Shown: positions 1 to 10,929, numbered from the stretch's first letter. The stretch: DNA of 64,000 nucleotides from Paguma larvata (GCA_030068075.1 CM057827.1:65610500-65674499); one strand, 5' to 3'. The notes: a model not told the origin generated them from the letters alone. Numbers and translations: made by a program.

Positions 1-1816
1 CATTAGATTGGACCAGACGTGAGGTCTCCCTTAGCCAGTATCTGTTGTCTCTCCTTGCTGTTAAATTTAGAGAGTATAAAAACATAACACTTAAGTCAGA
101 CTACCTGCCAGGACCTGCATGGATTCCTATGGCTCATATATCTATTTTTTTTTCTAATACCCTTTATCTCTGTCTCTCTCTCTCCTTTTTTTATGACTCT
201 TTATCTTTCAACATAATTCTGGGGGAAATTTCACTTTGATTTGCATTTCCGTCTTTTTCTAAATATAAAACATCCTGATCTCTTTGGAGGAAAGGTGCTA
301 TAGGACTGTAATATAGGGATAGGCTAAAATTAGAAATATCATCACATTCACATCTTTTTGCCAATAGTTTGGTACTTTTGACAATGTACTATTTTAGTGA
401 ATCATGGGGTTTCACAGTGATTGTAAATTAAAGCTTTCCTTATGAAGACTGAAAATATGCCTGATTTGGTAAATTCTTGACTTTCTGAGAACTCCATTTA
501 AGGGAATCAATGTTCACTGTCTGTTTTTTTTTTTTTCCTAACCTTAATATGTTAACAACTGAAGTGCACGCTAGAAAAGATTCGTGTAAACAGCAGGTGA
601 GTTCACCGTGCCAGGTAAACACAACAAACTTTGGGACCATTAGCTCAAACTAATGGTTTTAGGCATGGATTTTGTATCAGACCTAAAGAACTGAGGAGAT
701 GCAGACAAGTCCGTGCGTTTTTCTCACCCTCCCCAAGACCTTGTATCTAAGTGGCGGTAAAGAACGGAAGCTCTCTACCGTCTGTCCATCTCATCAGTAA
801 AAGTGGGCATCGCACGGATCATGCAAGAACGTTTTTTCTGCGTGTGTATGTTTGTTTTTCTGCCTACTTGACGTGATCCATTTTACTTAAAATTAGCAAT
901 ACATTCTTTGACTTTCAAACTTCCAAATTGGCATTTGGAAACATAAAATTGTTTATTGGCCTGCTTTGCAGGATAAATAAATGTCTGTTCAGCCCCATTA
1001 GTTTTAAACCCATGATTTAGGATTCTTTTAAATGTGCTAAAATTAACAAGACTTAACTCTGTGGGTGCAGAAAATGACAATACGAAATAATAAGTCATGC
1101 TGAGAATTGGACATCTGACAGGATTTCAATTTTAATCCGGCCTCCCAGTTTGGGTGATCCTTCCTTTGTGGCAACAGATCAGAAAATATTTGCTTGTCAA
1201 TAAATGTAGGCAGTTGCTACACCACAGCAGACCTGGGTAAGCCTGAAATTTAGAAGGTAATGCCAAGCCAGAAGAATAGCTGGAAAGAATATGGTTTGAT
1301 TTTCTAAACCACCGAGTGATTTGGTAATTGTAGTTTATATTGGCAACTGAATTCAAGATGTCACAGTTTAGTACACGGCTAAGGTCAGTTATTACTTCAT
1401 TATAATTATCTAGGGGCATCAATTATACTATTTTTGATTTAGTTTTTTCCTTCTAAGAGCTAAAAAATTATAAATCTTTCCCAATCTGTCTTATACGCGT
1501 GTTTATGTGAAGTTACCTAAAAGAAAATGCTAATTGGAACCCTTATTATGTGGAATTTAAAGTAATCCACAATAAAGTGAGCTTGGAGTCTCTCTATGTG
1601 AATTACCTTAAACAAGCTTGTAGAGAAAAATCATAATATAATTAATAATTTTAGGGAAATGTTTATCTAATTAAGAGAGTAAATCACTTCCAAGACCTTT
1701 ACAATTACCATTCACATTCAGTCAATTAATATAATAATTAGAACTCATTCTTATCTATTAGTTAATATCGAACCGTTTGGAGTTACTATTTCAAAAGTAT
1801 ATGTCTTTCTTTTTAA
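1..1816. other. Unique AT-rich DNA, no gene or repeat recognised
   Basis: I see no carnivore SINE, LINE or LTR signature on either strand. The open frames are 60-96 codons long, lack recognisable domains, and have no splice-site or promoter context. Only short T runs (about 524-537) stand out. This is ordinary non-coding mammalian sequence as far as I can tell. Confidence 0.6.
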
Positions 1817-1835
1817 AAATATCTTTATTTGGGGG

Positions 1836-2039
1836 GGGATAGCGCCTGGGTGACTCAGTCAGGTAAGCATCCAACTTCAGCTCAGGTCATGATCTTGTGG
1901 TTCACGAGTTCTAGCCCCACGGTGGGGCTCTGTGCTGACAGCTCAGAGCCTGGAACGTGCTTCAGACCTTCTGACTCCCTCTCTCTCTGCCCCTCCCTGG
2001 CTCACGCTCTCTCAAAAATGAATAAACATTTTAAAAAAT
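1836..2039 (+). mobile_element. Carnivore tRNA-Lys SINE (felid type), first of a tandem pair
   Basis: The tRNA-like head 'gcgcctgggtgactcag' is followed by the box-B-like stretch around 1890-1920, the felid body (gctgacagctcagagcc), a CT-rich block and an aataaa A-tail. A second SINE follows within about 12 bases. The 11-bp word aaatatcttta lies just before this copy (1817-1827) and just after the second copy (2267-2277). The pair therefore sits inside one shared target-site duplication. Confidence 0.93.
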
Positions 2040-2051
2040 GTCAACACTTTA

Positions 2052-2266
2052 GGGTGCCCGGGTGGCTCAGTCAGTTAAGTGTCTGACTTTGGCTCAGGTC
2101 ATGATCTCAAGGTTTGTGGGCTCAAGCCCTGTGTCAGGCTCTGTCCTGACAGCACAGAGCCTGAAGTTAGCTTCAGATCCACTGTCTCCTTCTCTCTCTG
2201 CCCCTCCCCTACACATGCTCTGTCTCTTTCTGTCTCTCAAAAATAAATAAAAACATTAAAAATTTT
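2052..2266 (+). mobile_element. Carnivore tRNA-Lys SINE, second of a tandem pair
   Basis: The head 'gggtgcccgggtggctcag', the felid body and the CT-rich block are all present, and the copy ends in an A-rich tail with aataaataaa. It lies in the tail of the preceding SINE in the same orientation. This fits insertion of one SINE into the A-tail of another, a common target for L1-driven retrotransposition. Confidence 0.93.
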
Positions 2267-2277
2267 AAATATCTTTA

Positions 2278-2604
2278 GTTTTGGACAAATTATATAGGAT
2301 ATTTCTATTTATAGAAGCATAATATTGCATAGACACTTAACTGGATTAGGAGATTATTATAAATATTATGTAACTAATTTCCCTCATCAGTTTGGATAAC
2401 ATTGTAAATGATTGCCACTAAATAGTCTATGGTATGAAGGGAATGAGATTTTTCTCAGAGCAGGGAGTTCACAAATATAGTTCTGATCAATAGTGTAAAA
2501 TTCTGCTCAATAGTGTAAAGGAATTTTTTTTTTTTTTTTACCAACCACTTCAATACCATTTCTAGTGATTTGCAAGACTAACTAGCAGTAATGCTTTATA
2601 GAAC
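2278..2604. other. Unique spacer with a 20-bp tandem duplication
   Basis: No gene or interspersed repeat is recognised. It holds two adjacent 20-bp copies at 2481-2500 and 2501-2520 that differ at two positions, followed by a T run at about 2524-2539. Confidence 0.5.
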
Positions 2605-2700
2605 GGTGCTTGTAAGGGGGAGCTCTGGAGCCAGAGCCTCGGTTCCAATCCTGACTCATGCCTTCTCCTTGGTGGTTACTGTGCCTCAGCTCTGTTGGTG
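2605..2700 (+). repeat. MIR-like fragment
   Basis: The stretch 'gggagctctggagccaga' followed by 'tccaatcctgactc' and 'ctgtgcctcagctctg' matches the order of the MIR core and its 3' side. It is diverged and lacks the tail. The evidence is similarity by eye, with no terminal repeats to confirm it. Confidence 0.55.
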
Positions 2701-3905
2701 GGGTCTTCTCCCATTCTTGCCAGGAACGCCAAGTCTCTGGAAATGTCCCTGTTCTAGAAATATTTCATTACTGCTTAGAGAACCCCATTTTATTTAAGCT
2801 TAGCAGTAATTTTTCTGACTTTTAAACTTCCAAGTCAGTATAAAATTACTTATTGGCTCATTTGACAGAATAATTGTCTTTGCAATCATCCTGATGGTTT
2901 AGGCATCTACCACTTGATAGCTTTGTGCATCTAGACTCTCAGAATCGAGTTCTCTTGTTTATTCAATGAGGAATACAGTAGACCCAATATATCGTATACA
3001 TTTTAAATAATATTCTATGTTTTGCTTTCCTTTCTAAAAACGTCCTGACTTTCATAATAGGTTTGTGAGAGGACAATAAATAGCCAAAGGCAGAAAGGAA
3101 AATATTGAAGACTGGACTTGAAGAATCTGAAGTTAGGAGATCACCTTCTGAACAACCACAATTTGTATAGTGACCAATTTCAAATATAAAGATGAATAAT
3201 ATAATCATGCTTCAAATATAGAAGTCCTTTCATTTTGTTAATATTAATTATTCTAATATATTTACTGGAAGACATGCAAGCATATTTTAAATCATCTAAA
3301 AAGAAAGAGATTAAAGATATTTAATCTCTTTAAAGATATTTAGGCTATAAGTATACTGTGTTTATTTACCGTATTCAGTCTTTGAAACTGGATACATCAC
3401 ACATTATATATAATAAATCTCAGTTAAGCCAAATATAGTGTTTACTTAATCAGAGTAGCTTATGTTCCAACCGTTTGGAGGAAAATGAATTTTAATATTT
3501 TGTAAATTCAAAACAGTGAGATTCTATATTTAAAAATATGTACGTACATACAAACTTATATGTTTATATGTATATAAATATGCATGTATATTATATATCT
3601 TTTATTTATAATTAAAAGGTAAGACTATCATGGTTGAGGGAGAAATAGAGCAAAAAAACAAAGTCCAGCTTTTATTTTATCGTCAGACATAAGAAAGCCT
3701 AACTGACCAATTTTCCTTCTTTGACAGTATTTTCCATATGCCTACATTTGGACAATATGTCCTTTTAGTTACATTTGCTTTTGTGTTTGTTTTGGCTTAT
3801 CCTTTTACTGGCTCTTTGAGTCTGTCCATACCCTTTTCTACTAGGAATGAGATGTCTCTGGAAATACTGTCATTCCCACAGAATTCCATGACAAGGAAAA
3901 CATTT
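2701..3905. other. Unique AT-rich DNA with an 11-bp perfect inverted repeat
   Basis: No gene or dispersed repeat is recognised. The region includes a perfect inverted repeat (arms 3304-3314 and 3321-3331, 6-base loop), a 14-bp palindrome around 3537-3550 (tatgtacgtacata), and alternating purine/pyrimidine AT-rich DNA at about 3535-3605. Confidence 0.5.
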
Positions 3906-3922
3906 GAATTTCCTTGGAATTT

Positions 3923-3952
3923 TTTTTTAATGTTTTAAATGTTTATTCATTT

Positions 3953-3998
<46 letters not shown>

Positions 3999-4163
3999 CA
4001 TGAGTGGAGGAGGGGCAGAGAGAGAGGGAGACAGAATCTGAAGCAGGCTCCAGGCTCTGAGCTGTCAGCACAGAGCTGGATGCAGAGCTAGAACCCACGA
4101 ACCGTGAGATCATGACCTGAGCCAAAGTCGGATGCTTAACCGACTGAGTCACCCAGGCGCCCC
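3923..4163 (-). mobile_element. Carnivore SINE (felid type) with imperfect 17-bp TSD
   Basis: Read on the minus strand it has head ggggcgcctgggtgactcag, the felid body, a long CT tract (GA run on the plus strand, about 3956-3994) and an A-tail. The flanks gaatttccttggaattt (3906-3922) and gaatttctctggaattt (4164-4180) differ at two of 17 positions and form the target-site duplication. The long GA run is a potential microsatellite. Confidence 0.96.
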
Positions 4164-4180
4164 GAATTTCTCTGGAATTT

Positions 4181-5619
4181 CTTAAGCTGCCCTAATCGTA
4201 TGTGTAATCCGTAAGTCACAAGGACACACATACGAAAACATATATAACTTTCATTTAAGTTTAACACTGCTTGGTTGCCCCAATAACACCTGAGAGAAAT
4301 AACTGAACTCTTCTTTGGGGAATATGGAGCAGCACTAATTTTAACCTTCAGATTTTCTGTTTGAGAATAATAGCGAACATTGAAAAACATAGTCCTTTAT
4401 GAGTATGTTTTAGTATATTTCAGTCCACCTCCCCTCAATGCTACTTTAAAATTCTCTTTTGGTATCTCAGCGTACAGCTTAGACTCCTCACCAGGAGTAA
4501 AAACACAGTTTCTAACAGTTTTAGTGACTAAGATCCTTGTTCTGGGGAAGCCAGTGCTTTTTGGTAACCATTTAGATCGCCCTGATCTGCTAATGATTCT
4601 CTATGCAGAATGCCCCCACCCGTTGAAAGATAAAGACTGTCTCACTTTCTGTGACCATCAAACAACTTGCATGACTCTTGTCCATTCAGCCTCTCCTCTG
4701 TCAGTGGCCTGACTCTCCCAGAGGAAACTCCCTGGACTCCAGAGGGAGATCACACCCTGCACTTTTGACAATCTGGGAGCATATCAATTTCCAGAAGTCC
4801 TGAATAGGGGGCCGTTCTCACCATATGTGCCTAAATGCACCCCTTTCACCATATCCTTCTCAGTGATTGTCAGGACTGTCATCAAATGTTTCTCTCTGAT
4901 TATTAGATATTAGGGACACTGACTGTAGGGAGAGCTCTGGATCTAAGAGCAGTTTTATTCCACATTCAGAAATAGATAGCATAACTTTTGCCTTCAATTT
5001 TGCCGCCATATTCAGTGTAAATGAAGTATCCACTTCTTAGGAGAAATATGATTTTGGAAAGGGCCTAGATATAATACATCCCTTCTTAGCAGCAGTTATG
5101 AATTACCCTGAATTAAGTTCTGCTCATAGTTTCTAGAATAGCAAATTAGAGGCAAGAAGGACAAATACCGAAAGAAACTGACATCGTCGGAGGCGGTCAT
5201 CATTTTGCAAGCATTTGTAGATTTTGTTTATCAGAGTTCGTAAAAATCAGAGAGAGCCACACTATTTGGCATTTAGATGTTGTTTTGAATCTACTAATGT
5301 GAGATGTATTCCAAATAAGTTAAACTGCTGCATAAATTCAAACTATTTTTTTCAGAAATAGACAAAATCTGGATATTTTGAAATGGAAATTTTAGGACCA
5401 TTAACATTTTGTGTCTACATTTGTTTCTGTTCTCAGGCATTGAAAGTAATAATAATACTGAGGAAACGTGGAAGAAAAGGAGCCCTATCAATCTCTTGCA
5501 TTACTCTTTTAATGATAATCATCATGATAAGTAAGACTTTTCAGTCTTTAAAGTTGTGAATGATTTCTAGAAAATATCCTGACCATGCAAACTGTGTGTG
5601 TTCCTGCAGTTATTTACAC
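4181..5619. other. Unique DNA, no gene or repeat recognised
   Basis: The longest open frame (about 4380-4712, 110 codons from a TTG) has no recognisable domain and no splice context. I do not call it a gene. No SINE, LINE or LTR signature was seen. Confidence 0.5.
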
Positions 5620-5651
5620 AAAGACTCATACTCTGACCATAGCACTATTTC

Positions 5652-5756
5652 TTTTTAAAGTTTTTATCTAAATTTCAGTTAGTTAACAAACAGTGTAATA
5701 TTAGTTTCGGGTGTACAATTTAGTGATTTAACACTTAAATTTAACACCCGGAGCTT
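5652..5756 (-). mobile_element. LINE-1 3' end, about 105 bp, strongly 5'-truncated
   Basis: The plus strand reads as the reverse of a carnivore L1 3' end: a T-rich start, then 'cagttagttaacaaacagtg', 'taatattagtttcgggtgt' and 'acaatttagtgattta'. The flanks 'aaagactcata...tgaccatagc' occur before (from 5620) and after (from 5757) with small differences. This gives a TSD of roughly 25 bp. Confidence 0.8.
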
Positions 5757-5869
5757 AAAGACTCATATGTTGACCATAGCGCTCTATATTTTTTTAAATT
5801 TCATACTCTATTATCAGTTGATTAACTCCATTGTAAAGTCAGGGATTACTATGGAGACGGAAGGGCACT

Positions 5870-6061
5870 GTTCACTCAATATATATTTGCTGAGCATGTA
5901 TATATGGTGTTGCAGGAATTGGACAGCTATAAAAATTCTTCTGGGATCAAGGCCAAGGTAGCCACATCCTTACCATCATCTTCTTTACATCTGGCCGGGG
6001 ACACACACAGACAAGTCTTCAGGCAATTAACTATTGTGTGATAAAAAGTGTCATGGCAAAT
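5870..6061 (-). repeat. LINE-2 fragment, minus strand, left part (split by a SINE)
   Basis: The order 'ttcactcaatatatatttgctgagcatgt', then an acacacagacaa segment, then 'gtgataaaaagtgtcatgg' follows the reverse complement of the L2 3' end. It continues after the SINE at 6062-6263. Divergence is high. Confidence 0.55.
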
Positions 6062-6263
6062 GGGGTGCCTGGGTGGCTCAGTTAGTTAAGCATCTGACTC
6101 TCGATTTCAGCTCAGGTCATGATCTCATGGTTGTGAGATGGGGCCCCACTTAAGGCTCCATGCCTGGCATGGAGCCTGCTCGAGATTTTCTCTCTCCTCT
6201 CTCTCTCTCTGCCCCTGCCCCACTCTTTTTCTCTCTCAAAAATAAATAAGTACAGATTTTTTT
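6062..6263 (+). mobile_element. Carnivore SINE inside an L2, 13-bp perfect TSD
   Basis: Head ggggtgcctgggtggctcag, box-B-like region, CT-rich block and aataaataag tail are present. The body (ctccatgcctggcatggagc) is of an older, shared carnivoran type rather than the felid GCTGACAGCTC type. The flanks aaaagtgtcatgg at 6044-6056 and 6264-6276 are identical. Confidence 0.95.
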
Positions 6264-6276
6264 AAAAGTGTCATGG

Positions 6277-6740
6277 TGGAAGTACAAGTTACTCTGACAG
6301 CATTGTCAGGGAGAGACAGAAAGAACTCAACCAGGGCATCAAGTAGAACAGGAAGAGGACTTGAAAGAAATAGGTTGAGATCCAAAGGGACAGTAGAAAT
6401 GAGCTGAGTGCAATGATAAGGAGATGAGGAAGAATATAGGATTGGGGCCGGGGGCAGGATGAGGAAGGGAGAGAATTTTACAGGAATGAGCTAGAGATGA
6501 GGCTAGAATAATGGAGAAATGAAGGACTTTGGAATCACATTAAAAACTTGCATTTCATCTCGAGGACAATGGGAGACACTGAATTAAAGATGGTTACTTA
6601 ATTGGTATTTAAAAAATACCACTTGGGCTGCTGCGGTATTGCTACCAGTAGGCCAGGTCAGAGATGACAGCACCCTGAACTAAGGGGTATCAGTGAAGGG
6701 GGACAGAAACATTTTCAAAACATTTTTAGAACTTGGCTGA
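6277..6740 (-). repeat. LINE-2 fragment, minus strand, right part
   Basis: Contains reverse-strand L2 landmarks in the right order: 'gggactttggaatcac'-like, then 'cacttgggctgctg' (the 'tggctgctgtgtgg' zone), then 'gtaggccaggtcagagatga' (the 'atccaggcgagagatga' zone). It continues the L2 piece before the SINE. Confidence 0.65.
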
Positions 6741-6854
6741 GTGGGTGGGGGCGGGGGGAGGCTATCTAATATGGCACACAGGTTCTGTTTGAGCCCTGGG
6801 TGTTCGAGAAAGGAGAAAATAAGAGCCGATGAAGACTTAGCAGAAGATTTCCTC

Positions 6855-7195
6855 ATTAGCTCATATTTATCTAGTGCCTACTATTTGCCACTTAACTACT
6901 GGACTAAGCACTGGGAATATAGCATTAAAATAAAAAAAGATAAAATTTTCTGTCCTTAAGGAATTTCACCATGTTAAACAAGTTGAATGTTAAGGAGGAA
7001 AAAAAAAAAAGTAGGAAAGAAAGGTGGGAAACGTGAACAGTAACAGGGAGAAGGCATTACAATTTTGCATAGGGTTGCAAAGAAAAGCTTCACTGACAGG
7101 GTGTAAGCTAAGTAAGAAGGTGAGGGAGACAACCATAGGAGTTTGGGGGGAATGGCATTCCAGGGAGGGACCAGCAAGAGCAAGGCTCTGCTAAA
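6855..7195 (-). repeat. LINE-2 fragment, minus strand (separate copy)
   Basis: It begins again with the L2 3' end in reverse ('tatttatctagtgcctact', 'ggactaagcactgggaat') and runs to 'gaatggcattccagggag', the 'gagcattccaggcag' zone. Because the 3' end recurs, this is a second L2 copy next to the one ending near 6740. Confidence 0.7.
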
Positions 7196-7254
7196 TACTT
7201 CTTAAAGTAGTCAGATTTATCTCTATGTTTATCTTAAAATTTGCATCGTATACA

Positions 7255-7410
7255 GAAGTTAGTTTCCAACACCAAGGTTATTAAAATATTTTTGTATATT
7301 TTCTTCTAATGTATATTTTCTGTATTCTAAATGCTCTATTGTTTTTCTATAACGTCAGAGCTATAAATCACCTGAATTTGATTTTTATGTATGGCATATG
7401 GGAGGAAATA
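7255..7410 (-). repeat. Old LINE-1 ORF2 fragment, minus strand
   Basis: The plus strand resembles the reverse complement of the part of L1 ORF2 upstream of its C-terminus ('accaaggttattaaaat', 'attttcttctaatgta', 'gatttttatgtatggcat'). It lies on the wrong side of the L1 tail at 7495-8420 to be one colinear copy, so it is probably a separate insertion. Confidence 0.4.
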
Positions 7411-7494
7411 CTTTTTTCTTCTTCTGCACATTATTAATTCATGTACTCTGTATATAATTATATTTCACAATTATAAAAGATTTGTAATTTTTAT

Positions 7495-8420
7495 AACTTT
7501 AAATACTTTTGGAGATAATTGTAGATTCACGTGACATTGTAAGAAATACTACAGAAAGATCTGTGTATCCTTCACCCAGTTTTCACTCTCTCCCCCGCTC
7601 CGTCACATCGTGTAATAATACAATATCACAACGAGGAAATTGATCTTAATACAATGCACTGATACTATTTAGACTTCTCCAAGTTTACATGTATTTGTGT
7701 GTGTACAATGAGGTCTATGCAATTTTGTCACGTGTGTGGGTATAAATAGCTCCACAGTAAAGATGTAGAACGGTTCCTTTACCACGAAGATCCTCATGCT
7801 CCCTTTTAATAACCACACCTGCCTCCCTCCTGTCACCTCTCCCATTCTAACCTCTTGTGGTCACTAGTCTGTTCTCCACCTTTATAATTCTGACAGTTAA
7901 GAATGCTGTGTAAATGGAATTACACAGTATACAACCTTTGGGAATGGCGTTTTTTCAATCAACATAATCCCCTTGAGATTTATGCAAGTGGTTGATTTTA
8001 TCAATAATTTGCTACTTTATTCTTTCTGAGTGATAATTCTGTGGTGTGGATGTGCCACATTCCATTTAACCATTCATGAAGTTGCTGTGAACAATCATGC
8101 CCCACTTCTTGTGTGAACCTAAGTTTTTATGTCTCTGGAACTAATGCTCAAGGAAGTAACTGTTACACTCCTGTATAGTTTCACAAAAGCAAACAAAAAA
8201 CCTGCCAAACCGTACCATTTTATGTTACTTCCAGAAATGTAGGAGTGATCCAGTTCCTCTGCGTCCTTGCCAGCGTTTGGTTTTGTAATTAGAACGTAGG
8301 TAACCATTCTGTATGTGTAAGGTACTATCTCACTGTGGTTCAATTTGTGCTTCCCTAATAGGTAGAGATGTGGCATAACTTTTCATGTGCTTTTTTGTCA
8401 TATGTATGTAATATTTTTTA
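7495..8420 (-). mobile_element. Ancient LINE-1 (L1M) 3' portion, minus strand
   Basis: The reversed L1M landmarks occur in order: 'ggagataattgtagattcac', 'ccttcacccagttttcac', 'caatatcacaacgaggaaat', 'ccacacctgcctccctcc', 'aaccattcatgaagttgc', 'ccttgccagcgtttggt' and 'cttttcatgtgcttt'. About 0.9 kb of 3' UTR and terminal ORF2 is present. All frames are broken. Confidence 0.85.
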
Positions 8421-8429
8421 AGTTTTGAG

Positions 8430-8737
8430 GCGAAGGGTTGTCTAGCATGTTTTAGGACAGTAAGTGTGGCTAGGAAAGAGTTAATGAGAAGTAAAGTAAT
8501 AGAAAATGAAGCCAGAGATACCGTGGCTTTTATTCTAAGAGTTGGTGAGTGGCATATGTTTTTCACTGGATTGTTCTGTGTTGAGCATAACCAAAGAGAG
8601 GTAAGGCATAAAGATGGAGACCGTTTACAAAGCTATTACAGTTAGCTGGTGAGTCATAGTGGTGGCTTAGATGGGAAGAATAGCAGTGGAAGTAGTGAGA
8701 GGTGGTCGAATTCCGTACATATTTCAAAAGTAGAGTC
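8430..8737 (-). repeat. LINE-2 fragment, minus strand, left part (split by a SINE)
   Basis: The stretch 'agtggaagtagtgagaggtg' followed by 'gtcgaattccgtacatattt' and 'caaaagtagagtcaaagga' matches reversed L2 ORF2 (consensus 'gtgagaagtggtcggattctgga'). The left boundary is vague. The element continues after the SINE. Confidence 0.65.
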
Positions 8738-8750
8738 AAAGGAATTTCCT

Positions 8751-8943
8751 CTTTTTTTTAAGTTTATTTATTTTTTGAGAGAGAGAGAGAGAGACAGAAG
8801 AGGGAGAGTGAGGAGCAAAGAAAGAAGGAGACAGAGAATCCCAAGCAGGCTCCATGCTGTCATGCAGGGGCTTGAACCCACAAACCATGAGATCATGACC
8901 TAAGAGTTGGACACTCAACTGACTGAGCCACCCAGTGACCCCC
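8751..8943 (-). mobile_element. Carnivore SINE inside an L2, 11-bp TSD
   Basis: On the minus strand it has head ggggtcactgggtggctcag, an older-type body, a CT tract and an A-tail. The word aggaatttcct flanks it at 8740-8750 and 8946-8956. The L2 reads on across the insertion. Confidence 0.93.
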
Positions 8944-8945
8944 AG

Positions 8946-9075
8946 AGGAATTTCCTGATAGAGTAAAAATGGGTATAGAAAGGACTCAAGGATTACTTAA
9001 ACATTTTGGAGAATTTTATGGGACATCTAAGTGGCAATATCTATGTAATGGACAGAAGATTTCAACAGCTCTCAG
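8946..9075 (-). repeat. LINE-2 fragment, minus strand, right part
   Basis: Continues the reversed L2 ORF2 after the SINE: 'aaggactcaaggattactta' corresponds to the conserved 'gagtcaaggatgactcc' zone, and 'gggacatctaagtggcaata' to 'gacatccaagtggagat'. Confidence 0.65.
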
Positions 9076-9129
9076 AAGAATTCAGTATATGTCACCCAAT
9101 TGGTTATTGCCTTACTCTTGGAATATTAT

Positions 9130-9735
9130 TTTGTCTGCATTTCCAAAAGGGATTCTCTAGTGATATTCTCTACTTCACTGAATACTCTTCTAAGATTTCT
9201 TTGCTGGCTCTTTCTTTACCCAACCCTAATGTGCCCAGGTCTATCCTAGACCCTCTCATCTTCCTCCTCCTAAGTGGCCCCTCAATAATTAGATATCTAC
9301 TATATGATCTTGGCTTCTAAGTATACATCTCCAATCTAGATCAAAGTCCTGAGTTATAAACTATGCAATTTCCTCCTTAACAGGATCACTTCCATGTCTG
9401 AAAGGAACCTTAAATTTAGCAGACCTGAATCAATCCCATCTTTGCCCACCCCTGCTTTCCCCCTAATACTCTCCAATGGCTACACCATCCTGTTATTCAA
9501 GATGAAACCTGGGAGATTCCTTATCTCTCATCCCTTTATCTAAACCGATCTTGTTTATTTGAACTCCAACAGTATTTCAATTTATCCTCATCTCATTCGC
9601 TAACATTCTCATTTAAGATCTTGTCTTTTGCCTTAACTCATCATAGTCAGATAACTGGTCTCCCTTCCTTCCACTCTTGCTCCACTTAAACCATACTCTG
9701 AACAGCAACCAAAGTTTTTGAAATATGTATCCTAC
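9130..9735 (+). repeat. LINE-2 (L2a-like), plus strand, left part of an interrupted copy
   Basis: Shows L2 landmarks in sense order: 'tttctttgctggctctttc', 'gtctatcctagaccctctc', 'agtatacatctccaatct', 'gatgaaacctgggagattc', then 'actggtctcccttccttcc' and 'gaacagcaaccaaagttt'. It stops at about 9735 and appears to resume near 11500. About 1.75 kb of SINE, L1 and unassigned DNA lies between. Confidence 0.75.
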
Positions 9736-9737
9736 AG

Positions 9738-9953
9738 GGGCACCTGGGTGGCTCAGTCAGTTGAGCATCTGACTTTGGCTCAGGTCATGATCTTGTGGTT
9801 TGTGAGTTCGAGCCCCACGTTGGGCTCTGTGCTGACGGCTCAGAATCTGGAGCCTGCTTCGGATTCTGTGTCTCATTCTCTCCCTGCCCCTTCCCCACTT
9901 GTGCTCTGTCTCTCAAAAATAAATAAATGTAAAAAAAAATTTAAAAAATAAAG
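9738..9953 (+). mobile_element. Carnivore SINE (felid type) with TSD
   Basis: Head ggggcacctgggtggctcag, body gctgacggctcagaatctgg, CT block and aataaataaa tail are all present. The flanks atatgtatcctaca (9723-9736) and gtatatatcctaca (9953-9966) are near-identical and form the target-site duplication. Confidence 0.96.
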
Positions 9954-9966
9954 TATATATCCTACA

Positions 9967-10379
9967 ATCATAAGTAAATAAGGCACAGCAAGGGCTAAGC
10001 CTAGCAAGGGCTAAGCGATATCTAATAAATGTAAAGGGAATGTTAGCGTTATAAAAACCATCATCTTTCAAATATCAGTGTAAACTTTGGTTTAGGCAGA
10101 AATTGTCAATTTAGGCTAAATTTATAGGGGGTGGATTTTGATGAAGATCCTAATACTTGTATGGTCTTAAAATATATCTGCCCTTTTTTTTTTTTTTTTT
10201 TTTTGAGTAGCAAAGGAAAGACTAGTGACTCTAATGATAGAGAAATCAGACAGCCTTGACTAGGGAAAATAGACACGGTATGTCTATGTGTAATAGTCTG
10301 TGAAGTATTCAACATAGACTTGCAGTATTCCACCCAGGAATGCATAATCTGAAACGAATTACGAATAATTATCCAACAA
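9967..10379. other. Unassigned DNA with a 21-base T run and a 16-bp tandem repeat
   Basis: No gene is seen. The motif agcaagggctaagc occurs twice in tandem (about 9987-10016). A pure T run lies at 10184-10204 and may mark the 3' tail of an old minus-strand retroelement that I cannot identify. Confidence 0.4.
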
Positions 10380-10890
10380 CTCAAAAGTGAGAAATACTCT
10401 ATTGAAAAGTGGGACTGTGCCCTTCAAAAATTTGAGTGTCATACAAGACTAAAAGAACAGAGGAACTTAGAATAAAGGAGACTGAAAGATTTGAAAACTA
10501 ATGCATTATATGACCGTGTAGTGGCATAAAGAAATGCCGTAAGTGTCATTATTAGGTAAATTCATAAAACTAGGATATCGACAATAGATTAGGAAAAATA
10601 TAATGTATCAGTGTTAAATTTACTAAAATAGATAACCCTCCTATGATTATATAAAACAAAATGCATAATTTTAGGAAATACTCAATAAAATATTTAGACA
10701 TAAAAGACCATCATTTATGTAACTTACTCCTAAATGGTATAGAAAATGTAATATGCATACATACAAAGAGAACAAATGATCAAGAATATGGGAGGAAATA
10801 TTAACAATATTTGATTCTAAGTAAAAGAATTTTAAAATGTTTTACAATTCTTCCACATATTTGAAATATTTTCCAAGTAAAAAGTTATAT
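10380..10890 (+). repeat. Probable ancient interspersed repeat, L1-like 3' segment
   Basis: The order 'gggactgtgcccttcaaaaa', 'gtcatacaagactaaaag', 'taaaggagactgaaagat', 'gtatcagtgttaaattta', 'ttttaggaaatactcaat' and a final 'aagtaaaaagtta' resembles a common mammalian old-LINE 3' segment. The family assignment is uncertain and rests on by-eye recognition only. Confidence 0.4.
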
Positions 10891-10929
10891 ATAATATGCA
10901 CACATACACACACACAAATATAATCATTC

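Noticed and set aside
1836..1910. tRNA-Lys-like heads of the SINEs as possible tRNA genes
   Set aside because: They lack an intact acceptor stem and anticodon arm and are joined to SINE bodies; these are retrotransposon promoters, not tRNA genes.
4380..4712. 110-codon plus-strand frame
   Set aside because: Starts at TTG, no domain, no splice signals; consistent with chance.
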